Shown here: piece by piece, positions 25,649 to 35,201 of the stretch
Layout of the letters: the number at the start of each line of letters is the position of its first letter
Numbering within the stretch: position 1 is the first letter of the stretch
DNA from: Aureococcus anophagefferens
Taxonomy: Eukaryota > Sar > Pelagophyceae > Pelagomonadales > Pelagomonadaceae
DNA: 64,000 nt
Direction: 5' to 3'
NCBI RefSeq assembly: GCF_000186865.1
Contig: NW_008705578.1
Span: 736,274 to 800,273 of the forward strand
Program-made: the position numbers and the translations under genes
Notes under the pieces: model-generated
Seen by the model: only the letters and a program-made list of their open reading frames with translations
The model's database searches: none
What the model was told of the DNA's origin: nothing

Positions 25649-27227
25649 CCCAGCGGCCGGCGCAGGCCGGGCAGAGCCACTCGGCGGTCTCGGGCACGCG
25701 GTCCAACGGCGGGTCGAGGCAGAACGTGTGGAGGGGCACGTTGCAGAGGTCGCAGAGGAGCAGGTCCGCGTCCTTCGCGTCCGTCGCGTCCTCGCAGACC
25801 GCGCAGACGACGTCCGCGTCGAGGTGCGCGCGGCTCGCGTAGCGGCGCATGCCCGCGCCGTTGTTGCGGTACTTCTCGAACTCGCAGAGGCAGTGCTCGA
25901 CGTTCTTGAGCGTGAGGCGCTTGCCCGCGAAGAACGCGAAGTCGAGGCCGAGGCTCCTGAAGGCGTCGCGCTGGACGCTCGCCAAGAGCTTCGCGAGGTC
26001 GAGCTCGTCGATGGGGTGGACCTTGCCGAAGCAGCGCGCGAGGCCCCGCTTCGCGCCGGGGCCGAGCATGACCCAGTCGTCCTCCGTCGCGGCGGCGTCC
26101 AAGACGTCGGACTCGAAGAGGTCGCAGACGACCTGCCACGCGAGGAAGGGGCCGACGTTGTTCAGCGTGCGCAGCTTCTTGAAGACGGCCTCGACGTCGC
26201 CCCGCAGCGCGAAGACCTCCGCGCCGAGCGCGCCGAGCCGCGCGCGGACGTCGCCCATCGTCGCCAGGTAGCGCTCGAGGCCCATCGTCTGGTGCGCGTT
26301 GGAGAAGATGGGCCCCCGCGCGTGCGCGTCGCGGAGGAAGGCGGCGAAGGCGTTCCAGGACTTGGGCTCCGGCGACGGGATGCCGCCGCCGGGCCGCCAG
26401 GCCGACGCGAAGGTCTCGATCTTGTTCAGGAGCCGATACGCGAGGCTCTCCCAGAGCGCGTCCTTGAACGCGGCCTCCGGCGCCTCGGCGGCGCCGCGCT
26501 TCGCGGCGCGCGACCGCTTCCGCTGCTCCACGCAGCGGCGGAAGTAGATCGTGCCCCGGTCGAGCTCGCGGTAGTTGTTGCAGAAGACGTACTCGCGCAG
26601 CAGGCCGTCGTCCGTCCACGGCGGGTCGCCGCCCGTCGCGCGCTTCCGCCAGATCTCCTGGCGCTCGTGCACGAAGGCGAAGAAGGCCGCGACGTCCTCG
26701 GCGGCGCCGCCGCGCCCCCGCGGCAGCAGGGGCCGCACCGCGTCGCCGCGCGCCGCGCGCCGCGCGGCCGCCGCGGGGTCGTCGTCGGTCTTCCGCTTCT
26801 TCGGGTTCGGCGCGTCGGCCCAGGGCGCGTGCGCCTCGCCGTCGTTCGCGTCGTCCCAGGCGACGCGGTTGTAGCGCACGCCCCGCTCGATGGTGCCGTC
26901 GTCGTAGGCCACGCAGCACCGCCACGCGCCGACGGCGCCGGCCTTGACGCGGTAGACCGCGCCGCCGAAGCGCTTCGACGTCCAGGTCACGCTCGCGCGC
27001 GCCGGCGGCGTCACGGGCGCGCCGCGCTCGCCGTCGAGCCACGCGCGCAGCGCGCGGCCGTCGAGCGGCGCATCCTCGGCGCCGAGCGCGCGCAGCGTCG
27101 CCAGCGGCGTCCAGAAGAGGTAGTTGTTCTTGCCGGAGCCGGCGCTCACGAGGAATTCGTCGTCGCCTCGGCTATCTTCGAGGTAGCATCGCCGCGTGCC
27201 CTCGGCGTCGACGTGGACGACCTTCAT
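25635..27227 (-). CDS. Thymine-hypermodification-type (aGPT-Pplase/5-hmdU-kinase helical) domain fused to a PHD finger
   Basis: 530 residues, single exon. The central domain (about 175-445) has HERQEIWRKR, then PPWTDDGLLREYVFCNNYRE with LDRGTIYF, then KIETFASAW, IFSNAHQT and NVGPFLAWQVVCDLFE. This is the conserved series of the alpha-glutamyl/putrescinyl-thymine pyrophosphorylase superfamily, also called the 5-hmdU DNA kinase helical domain. In phages such enzymes work on 5-hydroxymethyluracil-derived bases in DNA. The C-terminus (about 474-524) is a complete PHD finger: CAVC, LLCDLC, HTFC, WLCPAC. The N-terminus has a Tudor/chromo-like segment (WRCCVAYDDGTIERGVRYN) and a basic PKKRK nuclear signal. 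Reading: a chromatin-bound enzyme that recognises or changes modified thymine; the target base is inference. Its 3' end is duplicated downstream. Confidence 0.75.
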   Translation of the reverse strand: MKVVHVDAEGTRRCYLEDSRGDDEFLVSAGSGKNNYLFWTPLATLRALGAEDAPLDGRALRAWLDGERGAPVTPPARASVTWTSKRFGGAVYRVKAGAVGAWRCCVAYDDGTIERGVRYNRVAWDDANDGEAHAPWADAPNPKKRKTDDDPAAAARRAARGDAVRPLLPRGRGGAAEDVAAFFAFVHERQEIWRKRATGGDPPWTDDGLLREYVFCNNYRELDRGTIYFRRCVEQRKRSRAAKRGAAEAPEAAFKDALWESLAYRLLNKIETFASAWRPGGGIPSPEPKSWNAFAAFLRDAHARGPIFSNAHQTMGLERYLATMGDVRARLGALGAEVFALRGDVEAVFKKLRTLNNVGPFLAWQVVCDLFESDVLDAAATEDDWVMLGPGAKRGLARCFGKVHPIDELDLAKLLASVQRDAFRSLGLDFAFFAGKRLTLKNVEHCLCEFEKYRNNGAGMRRYASRAHLDADVVCAVCEDATDAKDADLLLCDLCNVPLHTFCLDPPLDRVPETAEWLCPACAGRWASSK

Positions 27228-27451
27228 CGCACGGTCGAGAGGCGAGTGCCAGTGGACAAGATCAGCGGCGCGCGGCGAGGCTCAGAGAGCGGTGGCTTAT
27301 CCAGGGAGGTTCAGAGAGCTCGGCCGCTCGGCTCTGCCGCAAGAGCGCCGCCGCCGCCCACTCGCGCCGCCGCGCGCGCCGCTTCTGAGCGCTCCGAGAC
27401 GCGCATCGCTCGCCGCAGTGCTCGCGCCGTTGCGCTCGTCGCGCTTGGCTC

Positions 27452-27901
27452 ATGGCCGCCCAGGAAGCGCGCGCCGCGCCGCCCGCGGCGCCGACGCCGA
27501 CGCCCGCGCTGGCGCCGGCGCCCGCGCCCGCCGCCGCGCCGCCGCCGCGCGTCCCCTTCGGCACGGGGCCGAAGGAGAGAATAGAGGGCCTGTACGAGGA
27601 CCCGGCCTCCAAACCGGCGCTCGAAGCGCGCATCGCGATGATCAAGCCGAACGGCAACGATCCCCCGGAGGCGGAGCGGCGCGTCTCCATCTTCGTCGGC
27701 ATCTCGGACCCGGAGAAGGCCAATCCGTTCAACGAGGCCGCGCAGGTCGAGATCTTCGAGGTCCTGAAGGAGTTCGACGGCCGCTGGGAGCCCATCTGGG
27801 TCGCGGGCGAGCGCCTCCCCGCGGGCTGGGCGAAGGTCCCGGTCTCCAAGGCGCGCGACGCCGCCCGAGCGATCAAGGCCAAGGGCTACAAGATCGCGTG
27901 A
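27452..27901 (+). CDS. Small unrecognised protein with Ala/Pro-rich N-terminus
   Basis: 149 residues. Residues 1-35 are Ala/Pro repeats (PTPTPALAPAPAPAAAPPP), and the rest is a compact mixed alpha/beta sequence. It includes RVSIFVGISDPEKANPFNEA and EIFEVLKEFDGRWEPIWVAG, and ends KAKGYKIA. No signal peptide or transmembrane segment. Strong codon bias and a clean ATG (CTCATGGCC) support it as real. The 224 bases to the divergent PHD gene are probably a shared promoter. Confidence 0.6.
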   Translation: MAAQEARAAPPAAPTPTPALAPAPAPAAAPPPRVPFGTGPKERIEGLYEDPASKPALEARIAMIKPNGNDPPEAERRVSIFVGISDPEKANPFNEAAQVEIFEVLKEFDGRWEPIWVAGERLPAGWAKVPVSKARDAARAIKAKGYKIA

Positions 27902-28071
27902 CGTCGCTTGTTTGTTTAAGGAGGTCGTGTAAGCGTCGGTTAACTTGTGGTTCAACAAGCCGTCGATGAGTTCATGATGCAGTGACGCGGTTCTTGAAAT
28001 TCGACTCCGGCTGCCCGAGGCCGTTGCAGCCGGCTGGGAACGTCCACCAGGAAGAGTCCAACCTTCGCACG

Positions 28072-30545
28072 ATGGACGCGGATGCCGGCGTCGCGCTCAC
28101 CGAGACGGACAAGGAGAAGAGCATCGATGAGGCTAAGCCGGCGGAGCCGCTGCCGGACATGGGGTTCTCGCCGGACATGGACGAGACGGGCGCCGGCTGT
28201 GCAGAGCGGCGTCCGTCGTCGTTTTCGAACTATCTTTCGTCGTCGCGCGATCTCGCGGGCGCGGCCTCGCACCCTGCCGCGGGGCGACCGAGGCGATCTC
28301 GCGGGCGCGCACTCGTCCGTCTCGACCACCATCCGCGGACGCGCGACCTCCGACGGCCTCCGACGCGATCCCCCCTCCCCGTAGGCAACGTCTGCATGCC
28401 GCCGGGCGGCATCGTCGGCGCGGACAAGTACGACTACAAGTACCTCTGCCTGCCGTCGATGCCCTGGTCCAAGGGCGGCGTCGCGCCGCCCAAGTTCCTG
28501 TCCAAGGACGAGCGCCTGCCGCTCGTCGTCGCGCTCACCATGGGCCTGCAGCACGCGCTGGCCATGGTCGCGGGCATCGCCACGTCCGGCGGCCTGCTCA
28601 TCGCCGGCGACGCGTGCTTCCCCTGGCAGAAGGACTCCGCCATGTGCGACGCGCGCGAGTACATGATCTCCGCCGCGTGGATCACGTCGGGCATCCTCAC
28701 GATCATCCAGGTCTTCCGCGCGAAGATCCTCGGCACGCCGTTCTACCTCGGCACGGGCCTGATTTCGGTCATGGGCACGTCGTTCACGTTCCTGCCCATC
28801 GCGCGCGAGATGGTCATCCGCGAGATCCGCGACGCGTCCGCGTCCGGCAAGTGCGACGGCGGCGACTGCCGCGGCTTCGGCAAGGAGGGCTACGGCAAGT
28901 TCCTCGGCACGTGCATGGTCGCGTCGCTCTTCGAGATCGCCATAAGTATGATGCCGTCCAAGGTCCGCAAGCGCCTCTTCCCGCCCGTCGTCACGGGCGC
29001 GGCCGTCATGCTCATCGGCGTGAGCCTCATCTCGTCCGGCATCAAGTACGTCGGCGGCGGCGTCTTCTGCGGCGAGAACGACTTCTCCCGGGCCGCGGCG
29101 TTCGGCGACCCCCAGTACTGCAACGAGAACGGGAACGTGATCCTGCCGTTCGGGTCGGCCGAGTACGTCGGCCTCGCCGCGTCCGTGATCGCGTTCACGG
29201 TCTTCGCCCAGTTCGCCGGGAGCCCCTTCCTCAAGAGTACGTGCATCTTCTGGGGCCTCATGTTCGGCTGCTTCGTCGCCGGCGTGTCGCGCTACGAGGC
29301 CGTCGAGGGCGACATGACCTTCGACTTCCACACGTCCAACGGCCGCGTCCAGGCGGTCATGGTGGCCGCGGTGCCGGGCCGCAAGTACAAGTACTTCAAC
29401 GACTACAAGATCCGCAACGCGCCGTGGTTCACGTTCCTCTGGGACATCACGTTCCCGCTGGGCTTCTCCAAGGAGTACTTCCTGCCCATCGTCATCGGCT
29501 TCTTCGTCTCGACGGCGGAGACCATCGGCGACGTCACGAACACGTGCTTCTACTCGCGGCTCCCGACGGAGGGCGCCGACTTCGAGTCGCGCGTCCAGGG
29601 CGGGCTGCTGGCCGACGGCGTCAACTCGCTGCTCGCGGCGCTCTTCACGTCGCCGCCCAACACGACCTTCTCGCAGAACAACGGCGTGATCCAGCTCACG
29701 CAGTGCGCGTCGCGCGCCGCGGGCTTCGCCTGCGCGTTCTGGCTGATCCTCTTCGGCGTCATCGGCAAGATCGGCGCGGCGTTCTCGTCGATCCCCATCT
29801 GCGTCGTCGGCGGCGTCGTGTTGCAGTGCTTCGCCATGGTCTTCGTCTCCGGCATGAACATCGCGACGCGCCACGCGACGCGCCGCAACAACTACATCCT
29901 CATGGTCGCGTTGGCGCTCGGCATCGGCGTCGGCATGGAGCCCCAGCTCTTCGAGGGCGGCGGGCCCGCGGCGTTCTACGGCGGCAACCTTCGCCACAAC
30001 ATCGGATTTTGGCCGCGCCACAAGACCTGCGACGTCTTCCCGTCCGTCACGACGACGAACACGGTGACGGCGGCGTCCTGCGATTTGGACGGATACGTGT
30101 GGACGTCGGGCGACGAGGCCTTCGAGACGACGTGCGCGGATTTGGGCGGCGTCTACGCCGCGGCCGTCACCGAGGACGTCACGGAGACGGTCAAGACCTG
30201 CACGAACAACAACGGCTTTTCGGCAGCGTCCTGTGGCGGTGACGATTTTCGAGAGATTTTGACCGGGAAAACGAAGAGAAATTGTTACCGACATGCTTGG
30301 TAGGTTTCTGCTGCCTCGAGTACGACGACACCAAGGATGCGAACCGGACGACGACGATCATCCTCCTCAAGACGACCTACGGCATCGGCTTCCTCGCCGC
30401 GCTCTTCCTCCACATCATCCTCCCCGAGGACGCCGTCGACCCGGACGACCCCTACGCCGAAAATCCCGCCAGCGACCTCAAGTACCCCACTGCGGGCCAG
30501 CACTCGCTCGCCCTCGCCGGCCACCCCGAGCCGGCCGAGGCGTGA
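28072..30545 (+). CDS. NCS2/NAT-family nucleobase (xanthine/uracil/ascorbate) transporter
   Basis: Three exons: 28072-28198, 28385-30238 and 30304-30545. The introns are 186 and 65 bases, ending CCGTAG and GGTAG; total 740 residues. The first intron is in frame with no stop, so its splicing rests on the restored TGAGCNVCMPPGG joint and the boundaries. The protein has about 12-14 hydrophobic helices. QHALAMVAG is in TM1, STAETIGDVTNTCF in the TM8 region, and QNNGVIQLTQ (about residue 473) is the family signature. It imports purines/pyrimidines or related acids with a cation. A Cys-rich loop follows near the C-terminus, before the last helix (GIGFLAALFLHIILPE). The tail is cytosolic. Confidence 0.9.
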
Positions 30546-30877
30546 CCGTCACGGTGACCTCCAGCACTTCCAGCAAGGCGCCCAACTTGAAGTCCCCCGA
30601 ACGCCGCCGCCGCGCGCCCGCCGCCACGAGAGCCGCGCCGCCGCCGCGCCCCCCTGCGCATTCCCCGCCAGCGAAATTCAGCAAGTAAATTAGTTGGATG
30701 TTAGTGTAGGCCTGCGCGTTTAACTTGTAGGTCGCCGGCGCGTCGCTTGAGGCGTCGCTTGGCTCGTCGACAAGTTCAACCTGAGTAGCCGACGATGAAC
30801 TTGTTGCTCCACCGATTGGCGACACAGCCGAAGCTTTGCGCCGCCGCCGAGCACGGCCGCGACGCAAGCCGAGCACG
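30546..30877. other. Intergenic, with a 9-bp inverted repeat
   Basis: 332 bases. No ORF is credible. ACAAGTTCA (30770-30778) and TGAACTTGT (30796-30804) form a perfect inverted repeat with a 17-base loop, about 75-110 bases before the next start codon. A 12-base unit GGCGTCGCTTGA-like is repeated at about 30740-30762. Confidence 0.6.
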
Positions 30878-33800
30878 ATGGACGGCGCCTTCCTCGATCT
30901 CTTCTGGTCGCTGGCGAGCAAGGGCGCCGCGACGCGCAATGCCGCCGTCGCGTCGCTCCTGGAAAAGGTGCAGGGCGGCGACGAGAAGATGGCGGCCTAC
31001 GCGCTGAAGCGCCTCATGGGCGGCCTGCTGTCGCCGCGCGACGGCGCGCGCGTCGGCTGCGCGACGGCGCTGACGAGCCTGCTGCGCGCCGGCGCCGTCG
31101 CGCCGGCGGCCGTGGTGGCGCACGCGCAGGAGACGCTGGCGCCGCAGGGCGGCGGCGGCGGCCGGAGCGACAAGCGCGAGGCGCGCGCGTGCGACCTCGC
31201 GAAGCTCCTGGCGGCGGACTGCGTCGCGCGCAGCGGCGTGGACGACGGCGACGCCGTCGTCTTCTTCGTCGTCGCCGCGCTGGAGCTGACGCGCACGCGC
31301 AAGTGGCTCCGGGAGCTCGGCGCGCGCTGCGTCGCGGGCCTGCTGCCGAGGGCGCCGGAGGACCGCTACGCCGCGGAGCTGAAGCCGGCGCTCGAGGCGA
31401 CCGTCGGCGACCTGGCGCTGGCCCACCTCGACGCGGAGCAGCTCGCCGTCGCGCTGGCCTGGCGCGCGTACGCGGCCGCGCGCGGCGTCGCCGGCCCCGC
31501 GGCCGTGCCCGGCGCGTGGGCGCCGGGCGACGAGCTCGCGCTCGAGGGCCCCCTCGGCGGCGCGTCCCACGTCTTCCCGAACGTGCACGTCGCCTGGGAG
31601 CTCGTCCTCGCGACCTGCGGCGTCGCCGCGGGCGACGGGGACGGCGGCGCCGCGCCGGGCGGCTCCGACTACGGCGCGGTCGTCGCGCCCGTCCTCGACG
31701 CGCACGCGAGCCGCGGCACGCTCGAGCGCCGGGGCACGGCGCTCGTCGTCGCGCTGCGCGCCCTCGAGGGCGGCGCGCCGCCGAGCGCCGTGCTCACGGA
31801 GACGCTCTGCGGCTTCCTCGCGAAGACGGCCGACAAGGCCGACGGCCACCTCGCGCCGCTCGCGGCGTCCGCGCTCAAGCGCCTCGCGGCGCTGGAGGAC
31901 CGCGACAGCGCCTGGCGCCTCGAGGCCGCGACGGCGCTCCTCGAGCGCGGCGGCGGCGGCCGGGCCGCGGCGAAGGCCGTCGCGGCGCTCGTCGGCGGCC
32001 TCGACGCGGACGACAAGCGGCGCCACGTCCGCGGCCTCTGCGCGGCCGCGCTCGACGAGGGCGGCGCGCCGCGCACGCGGGCGCTGGAGGCCCTGGCGGC
32101 CCTGGCCAAGGCGCGCGCGGCGCCCGGCGCGGCGGACGCGGCCGTCGCCGTCGCCGCGCGCGTCGCGTTCTTCGGGCCGGGCGCGGCGGGGCGCGACGGC
32201 GCCGCGCTCCTGCGGCTGGAGACGCCCGTCGCCGCCGGCGTCGCGGCGCGGCCCGTCGAGGGCGCGTCGGCCGCGGCGCGCGGCCACGCGGCCGACGTGC
32301 TCTACGCGGTCCTCGCGGACGCGACGAAAGGCCCGCTCGCGGCCGAGGGCCTCGCGCCGCTCGAGGGCTTCCAAGAGGCCATGGCGGCCTTTGCCGCCCT
32401 GCCCCGCGTCGTGGCGCTCGACGACGAGGCGGCGGACGCCGTCGCCGGCTTCGTCGCCGGCGGCGCCGGCGGCGGCGTCGAGCTCCGGGCGCTCGCGGCG
32501 CTCGCGGCGTGCCTCTGCGACCACGCGGCGCCCGGCTCCGAGGTCGAGAGCCGCGTGGCCACCGTGACGGCCATCCTCGAGGACTGCGCCGCCGCGCGGA
32601 CCGCGGACAGCGGCGCCGACGCCTCGCTCATGGTCGCGCGCGCGTGCGTCGCGCTCCTCCACTGCGCGCACACGCACAAGGCCTCGAAGCTCGCGCGCGA
32701 CCTCGTGAAGAAAACCTGGGCGTCGGCCGCCGCGGGCGGCGTGTCGGACGCCGCGTTTTCCGCGCTCGTCGACGCCGTGTCCGGGCGCGAGGAGGACGAG
32801 GAGGACGAAGAAGAAGAGGACGAGGAGGACGAGGAGGAGGAGGACGACGAGGAGGCGCTCGACGAGGACGCCGTCGCGGGGCTCCTCGGCACGAAGTGCG
32901 TCCCCTGCAAGAGCGACCCGCTGAAGATCGCGACGGGGCCCGGCGGCGTCCGCAAGACCGAGAGCAGCGACGACGACGTGGACGACGAGGACGACGACGA
33001 CATGGACGACGAGGACGACGTCTCCGAGTCGGAGATGGTCGTCGGCGGCGGCGGCGGCGACGGCGGCGACGAGAGCGAGGAGGACGTGCTCCTCGAGGGC
33101 GACGCGCTCGCCGAGTACCTCGAGAAGGAGGAGGAGAACAAGGACGTCGAGGCGGCGATGCTCGCGGCGCGCCAGGCGGGCCGCAAGGCGGGCAAGCAGG
33201 ACGCGTACCGCACGGACCTGCAGCTCAAGCTCCGCGCGCTGGACCTCCTCGAGCGCTGCGTCGGCGGCGACGGCGACGGGCCGCGGTGCCTCGGCGCGCT
33301 CGAGCCCCTGGCGAAGCTCGCCATGGACCTCGACGAGGGGCCCGACGTCCCCGAGGCGCGCGACCTCGCGAAGCGGCTCGCGAAGCTCGTCGAGGGCAAG
33401 CTCGGCAAGGCCTGCGGCCGCGCGCCCGCGGACCAGGAGGCCGCCGTCGCGGGGTTGTTGGAGGGGCTCCTCGAGGGGCTGGCGCAGACGCCGACGGGCA
33501 AGGGCTACTTTTCCGACGTCGCGGCGCGCGCGTGCGGCGCCGCGAGCCGCGCGCTCAAGGACTGCGCGGACGCCGACGCGCGGGCCACGGCGGCGGACGC
33601 CTACGCCGCGGCGCTCGAGGACTGCTTCGCGTCGAAGAAGTCCAAGCTCAAGACGAAGCTGCTCAGGGACTGCGTCGCGCGCGCGCCGGCGCTCGCGGGC
33701 CCGGCGTTCCTCGGCGACCTGCCTGCGCTCGCGGCGGCCGCGCCGTCGCCCTTCCTCGCCGCCGAGGCGCTCGGGTTGTTGAAGGACGTCTTCCAGGCCG

Positions 33801-34108
33801 TCGAGACGACGGACGCCCAGGCCGACGCGGCGCTCGACGCGTGCGCGGCGCTCGTCGGCCGCGACGACAAGATGCACAAGACGGACCGGCTCCGGGCCCT
33901 GCTCGACGCGGCCGTCGCCGTCGCGCGCAAGCACCCGGGCGCGAAGCTCGCCAAGGTGCGCAAGGCCGTGGCCAAGGTCGCCGCGGGCCACGCGTCCTCC
34001 GCCGTCGTCGCGCTCGCGGCGAAGCTCGGCGCCGTCGACGACCGCAAGCGCGCCGCGCCCGCGGCGAAGAACCCGGCCCAGAAGAAGCGCAAGACGGCGA
34101 AGAAGTAG
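30878..34108 (+). CDS. POL5: MYBBP1A/Pol5-family nucleolar protein
   Basis: 1076 residues, single exon. The N-terminus reads LDLFWSLASKGAATRNAAVA, then YALKRLMGGLLSPRDGARVG, the most conserved stretch of the DNA polymerase phi/Pol5/MYBBP1A family. Most of the protein is helical repeats (HEAT-like). Acidic blocks at about residues 636-665, 690-710 and 725-740 (EEDEEDEEEEDEEDE type) are typical of this nucleolar family. The tail is basic (KKRKTAKK). Despite the polymerase name, the family lacks a polymerase active site and works in rDNA transcription and ribosome assembly. Length is close to the usual 1000-1300. The start is the first ATG and begins the conserved helix at once. Confidence 0.85.
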   Translation: MDGAFLDLFWSLASKGAATRNAAVASLLEKVQGGDEKMAAYALKRLMGGLLSPRDGARVGCATALTSLLRAGAVAPAAVVAHAQETLAPQGGGGGRSDKREARACDLAKLLAADCVARSGVDDGDAVVFFVVAALELTRTRKWLRELGARCVAGLLPRAPEDRYAAELKPALEATVGDLALAHLDAEQLAVALAWRAYAAARGVAGPAAVPGAWAPGDELALEGPLGGASHVFPNVHVAWELVLATCGVAAGDGDGGAAPGGSDYGAVVAPVLDAHASRGTLERRGTALVVALRALEGGAPPSAVLTETLCGFLAKTADKADGHLAPLAASALKRLAALEDRDSAWRLEAATALLERGGGGRAAAKAVAALVGGLDADDKRRHVRGLCAAALDEGGAPRTRALEALAALAKARAAPGAADAAVAVAARVAFFGPGAAGRDGAALLRLETPVAAGVAARPVEGASAAARGHAADVLYAVLADATKGPLAAEGLAPLEGFQEAMAAFAALPRVVALDDEAADAVAGFVAGGAGGGVELRALAALAACLCDHAAPGSEVESRVATVTAILEDCAAARTADSGADASLMVARACVALLHCAHTHKASKLARDLVKKTWASAAAGGVSDAAFSALVDAVSGREEDEEDEEEEDEEDEEEEDDEEALDEDAVAGLLGTKCVPCKSDPLKIATGPGGVRKTESSDDDVDDEDDDDMDDEDDVSESEMVVGGGGGDGGDESEEDVLLEGDALAEYLEKEEENKDVEAAMLAARQAGRKAGKQDAYRTDLQLKLRALDLLERCVGGDGDGPRCLGALEPLAKLAMDLDEGPDVPEARDLAKRLAKLVEGKLGKACGRAPADQEAAVAGLLEGLLEGLAQTPTGKGYFSDVAARACGAASRALKDCADADARATAADAYAAALEDCFASKKSKLKTKLLRDCVARAPALAGPAFLGDLPALAAAAPSPFLAAEALGLLKDVFQAVETTDAQADAALDACAALVGRDDKMHKTDRLRALLDAAVAVARKHPGAKLAKVRKAVAKVAAGHASSAVVALAAKLGAVDDRKRAAPAAKNPAQKKRKTAKK

Positions 34109-34130
34109 GTCGCTAAAAATGGTTATCCCC

Positions 34131-34817
34131 TCAGACCTCGAAGGAGGCGTAGTGGCTCTCCTTGCTCAGGAGGAAGGACGGCAGCTCCGTCGACGGCGGG
34201 TTGGACGGCGGCGGCGTCGGGTCGCCCTCGGGCGTCTTGCCGCCGAAGTACTTGTCGTTGAAGTGGCGCCGCTGCTCCTCGCGCTCGCCCCGGCGCGCGA
34301 GGAGCCGCTCCGAGAGCTGCGCGGCGCGGTCCGTGTCCTCGGCGCTCCGGCGGTACGCGCGCGTCGCCGCGAAGACGGCCCGCGACGACCGCAGGCTCCG
34401 CGAGAAGCCGAGGCGCAGCGCGTGGCGCGCGGCGGCCGCCGCGAGGATCAGCGCCCACGCGCGCGGCACGTCGACGCCGTACTTCTCCGCGACGTCGACG
34501 TCGCTCAGCAGGAGGAAGGCCGCGGCGAGCTCGACGACGAGGCCCAGCGCGGCCATGGCCGACGCGGCGATCAAGCATTTCACGGACTTGAGGCCGACGC
34601 CGAGGCACGACACGCCGGCCAAGAGCACGAGGAACCCGCCGTAGGCCGCGACGGCGACCTTCGCCGGGAACCGGTGGACGTAGGCCGACCCCGGCGGCAC
34701 GAGGCCCGACTCGAGGACCAAGGCCGCCCCGATGGCGAAGTCCGCGAAGTCGAAGACGAGCAGGAAGAGCGACGACAGGAAGGCGCAGATCTGCGCGCAG
34801 AGCCAGGCGCAGCACAT
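34131..34817 (-). CDS. Four-helix membrane protein, unrecognised
   Basis: 228 residues from the ATG at 34817. The N-terminus MCCAWLCAQICAFLSSLFLL is Cys-rich and hydrophobic. Three more hydrophobic stretches follow (FADFAIGAALVLESGLV, AAYGGFLVLLAGVSCLGVGL and AALGLVVELAAAFLLL). The cytosolic tail is charged and ends KESHYASFEV. It has a tetraspan layout but no CCG/tetraspanin loop. Paired Cys at the N-terminus could be palmitoylated. No family assigned. Confidence 0.6.
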   Translation of the reverse strand: MCCAWLCAQICAFLSSLFLLVFDFADFAIGAALVLESGLVPPGSAYVHRFPAKVAVAAYGGFLVLLAGVSCLGVGLKSVKCLIAASAMAALGLVVELAAAFLLLSDVDVAEKYGVDVPRAWALILAAAAARHALRLGFSRSLRSSRAVFAATRAYRRSAEDTDRAAQLSERLLARRGEREEQRRHFNDKYFGGKTPEGDPTPPPSNPPSTELPSFLLSKESHYASFEV

Positions 34818-35201
34818 GTTGTGTTCTTGGGTGTCTCGCGGGCGACGAAGGACCCGAGTGTGGTTCTTTGCCGGGTGTCTCGCGGGTGCCGTAGGCCCCG
34901 GCTGTCTCGCGACCTCCGGGCGCGCGAGGGGCGGCGCTCCCGGCCGCTGGACGACGCCGAAGGTCGAGAATCGGCCTTCGCCTCGCGTCGCAGCCGGATT
35001 GACTCCGCAACGCAGCAGCAACACCCCACTCAGGCCATTAGTGTCGCGCGCGCGATCGATGATGCGTATCGTGTGACGACGAGAGGGGCAGCTACTGCAC
35101 GTCGGCGCACCGCTGCTTCGGCCGCGCGCACCAAACCACGACCCTCCGCGGCCAGACCTGGGTCAAGGCCTACGATCGCGAGTCGCCCACGCTCGTCCAC
35201 G
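34818..35201. other. Intergenic promoter region with 14-bp direct repeats
   Basis: 384 bases between divergent genes. GGGTGTCTCGCGGG occurs perfectly at 34829 and 34873, and GCTGTCTCGCGA again at 34901. GCCGTAGGC at about 34889 resembles the local splice acceptor, so a 5' UTR intron is possible. No coding sequence is supported. Confidence 0.6.
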
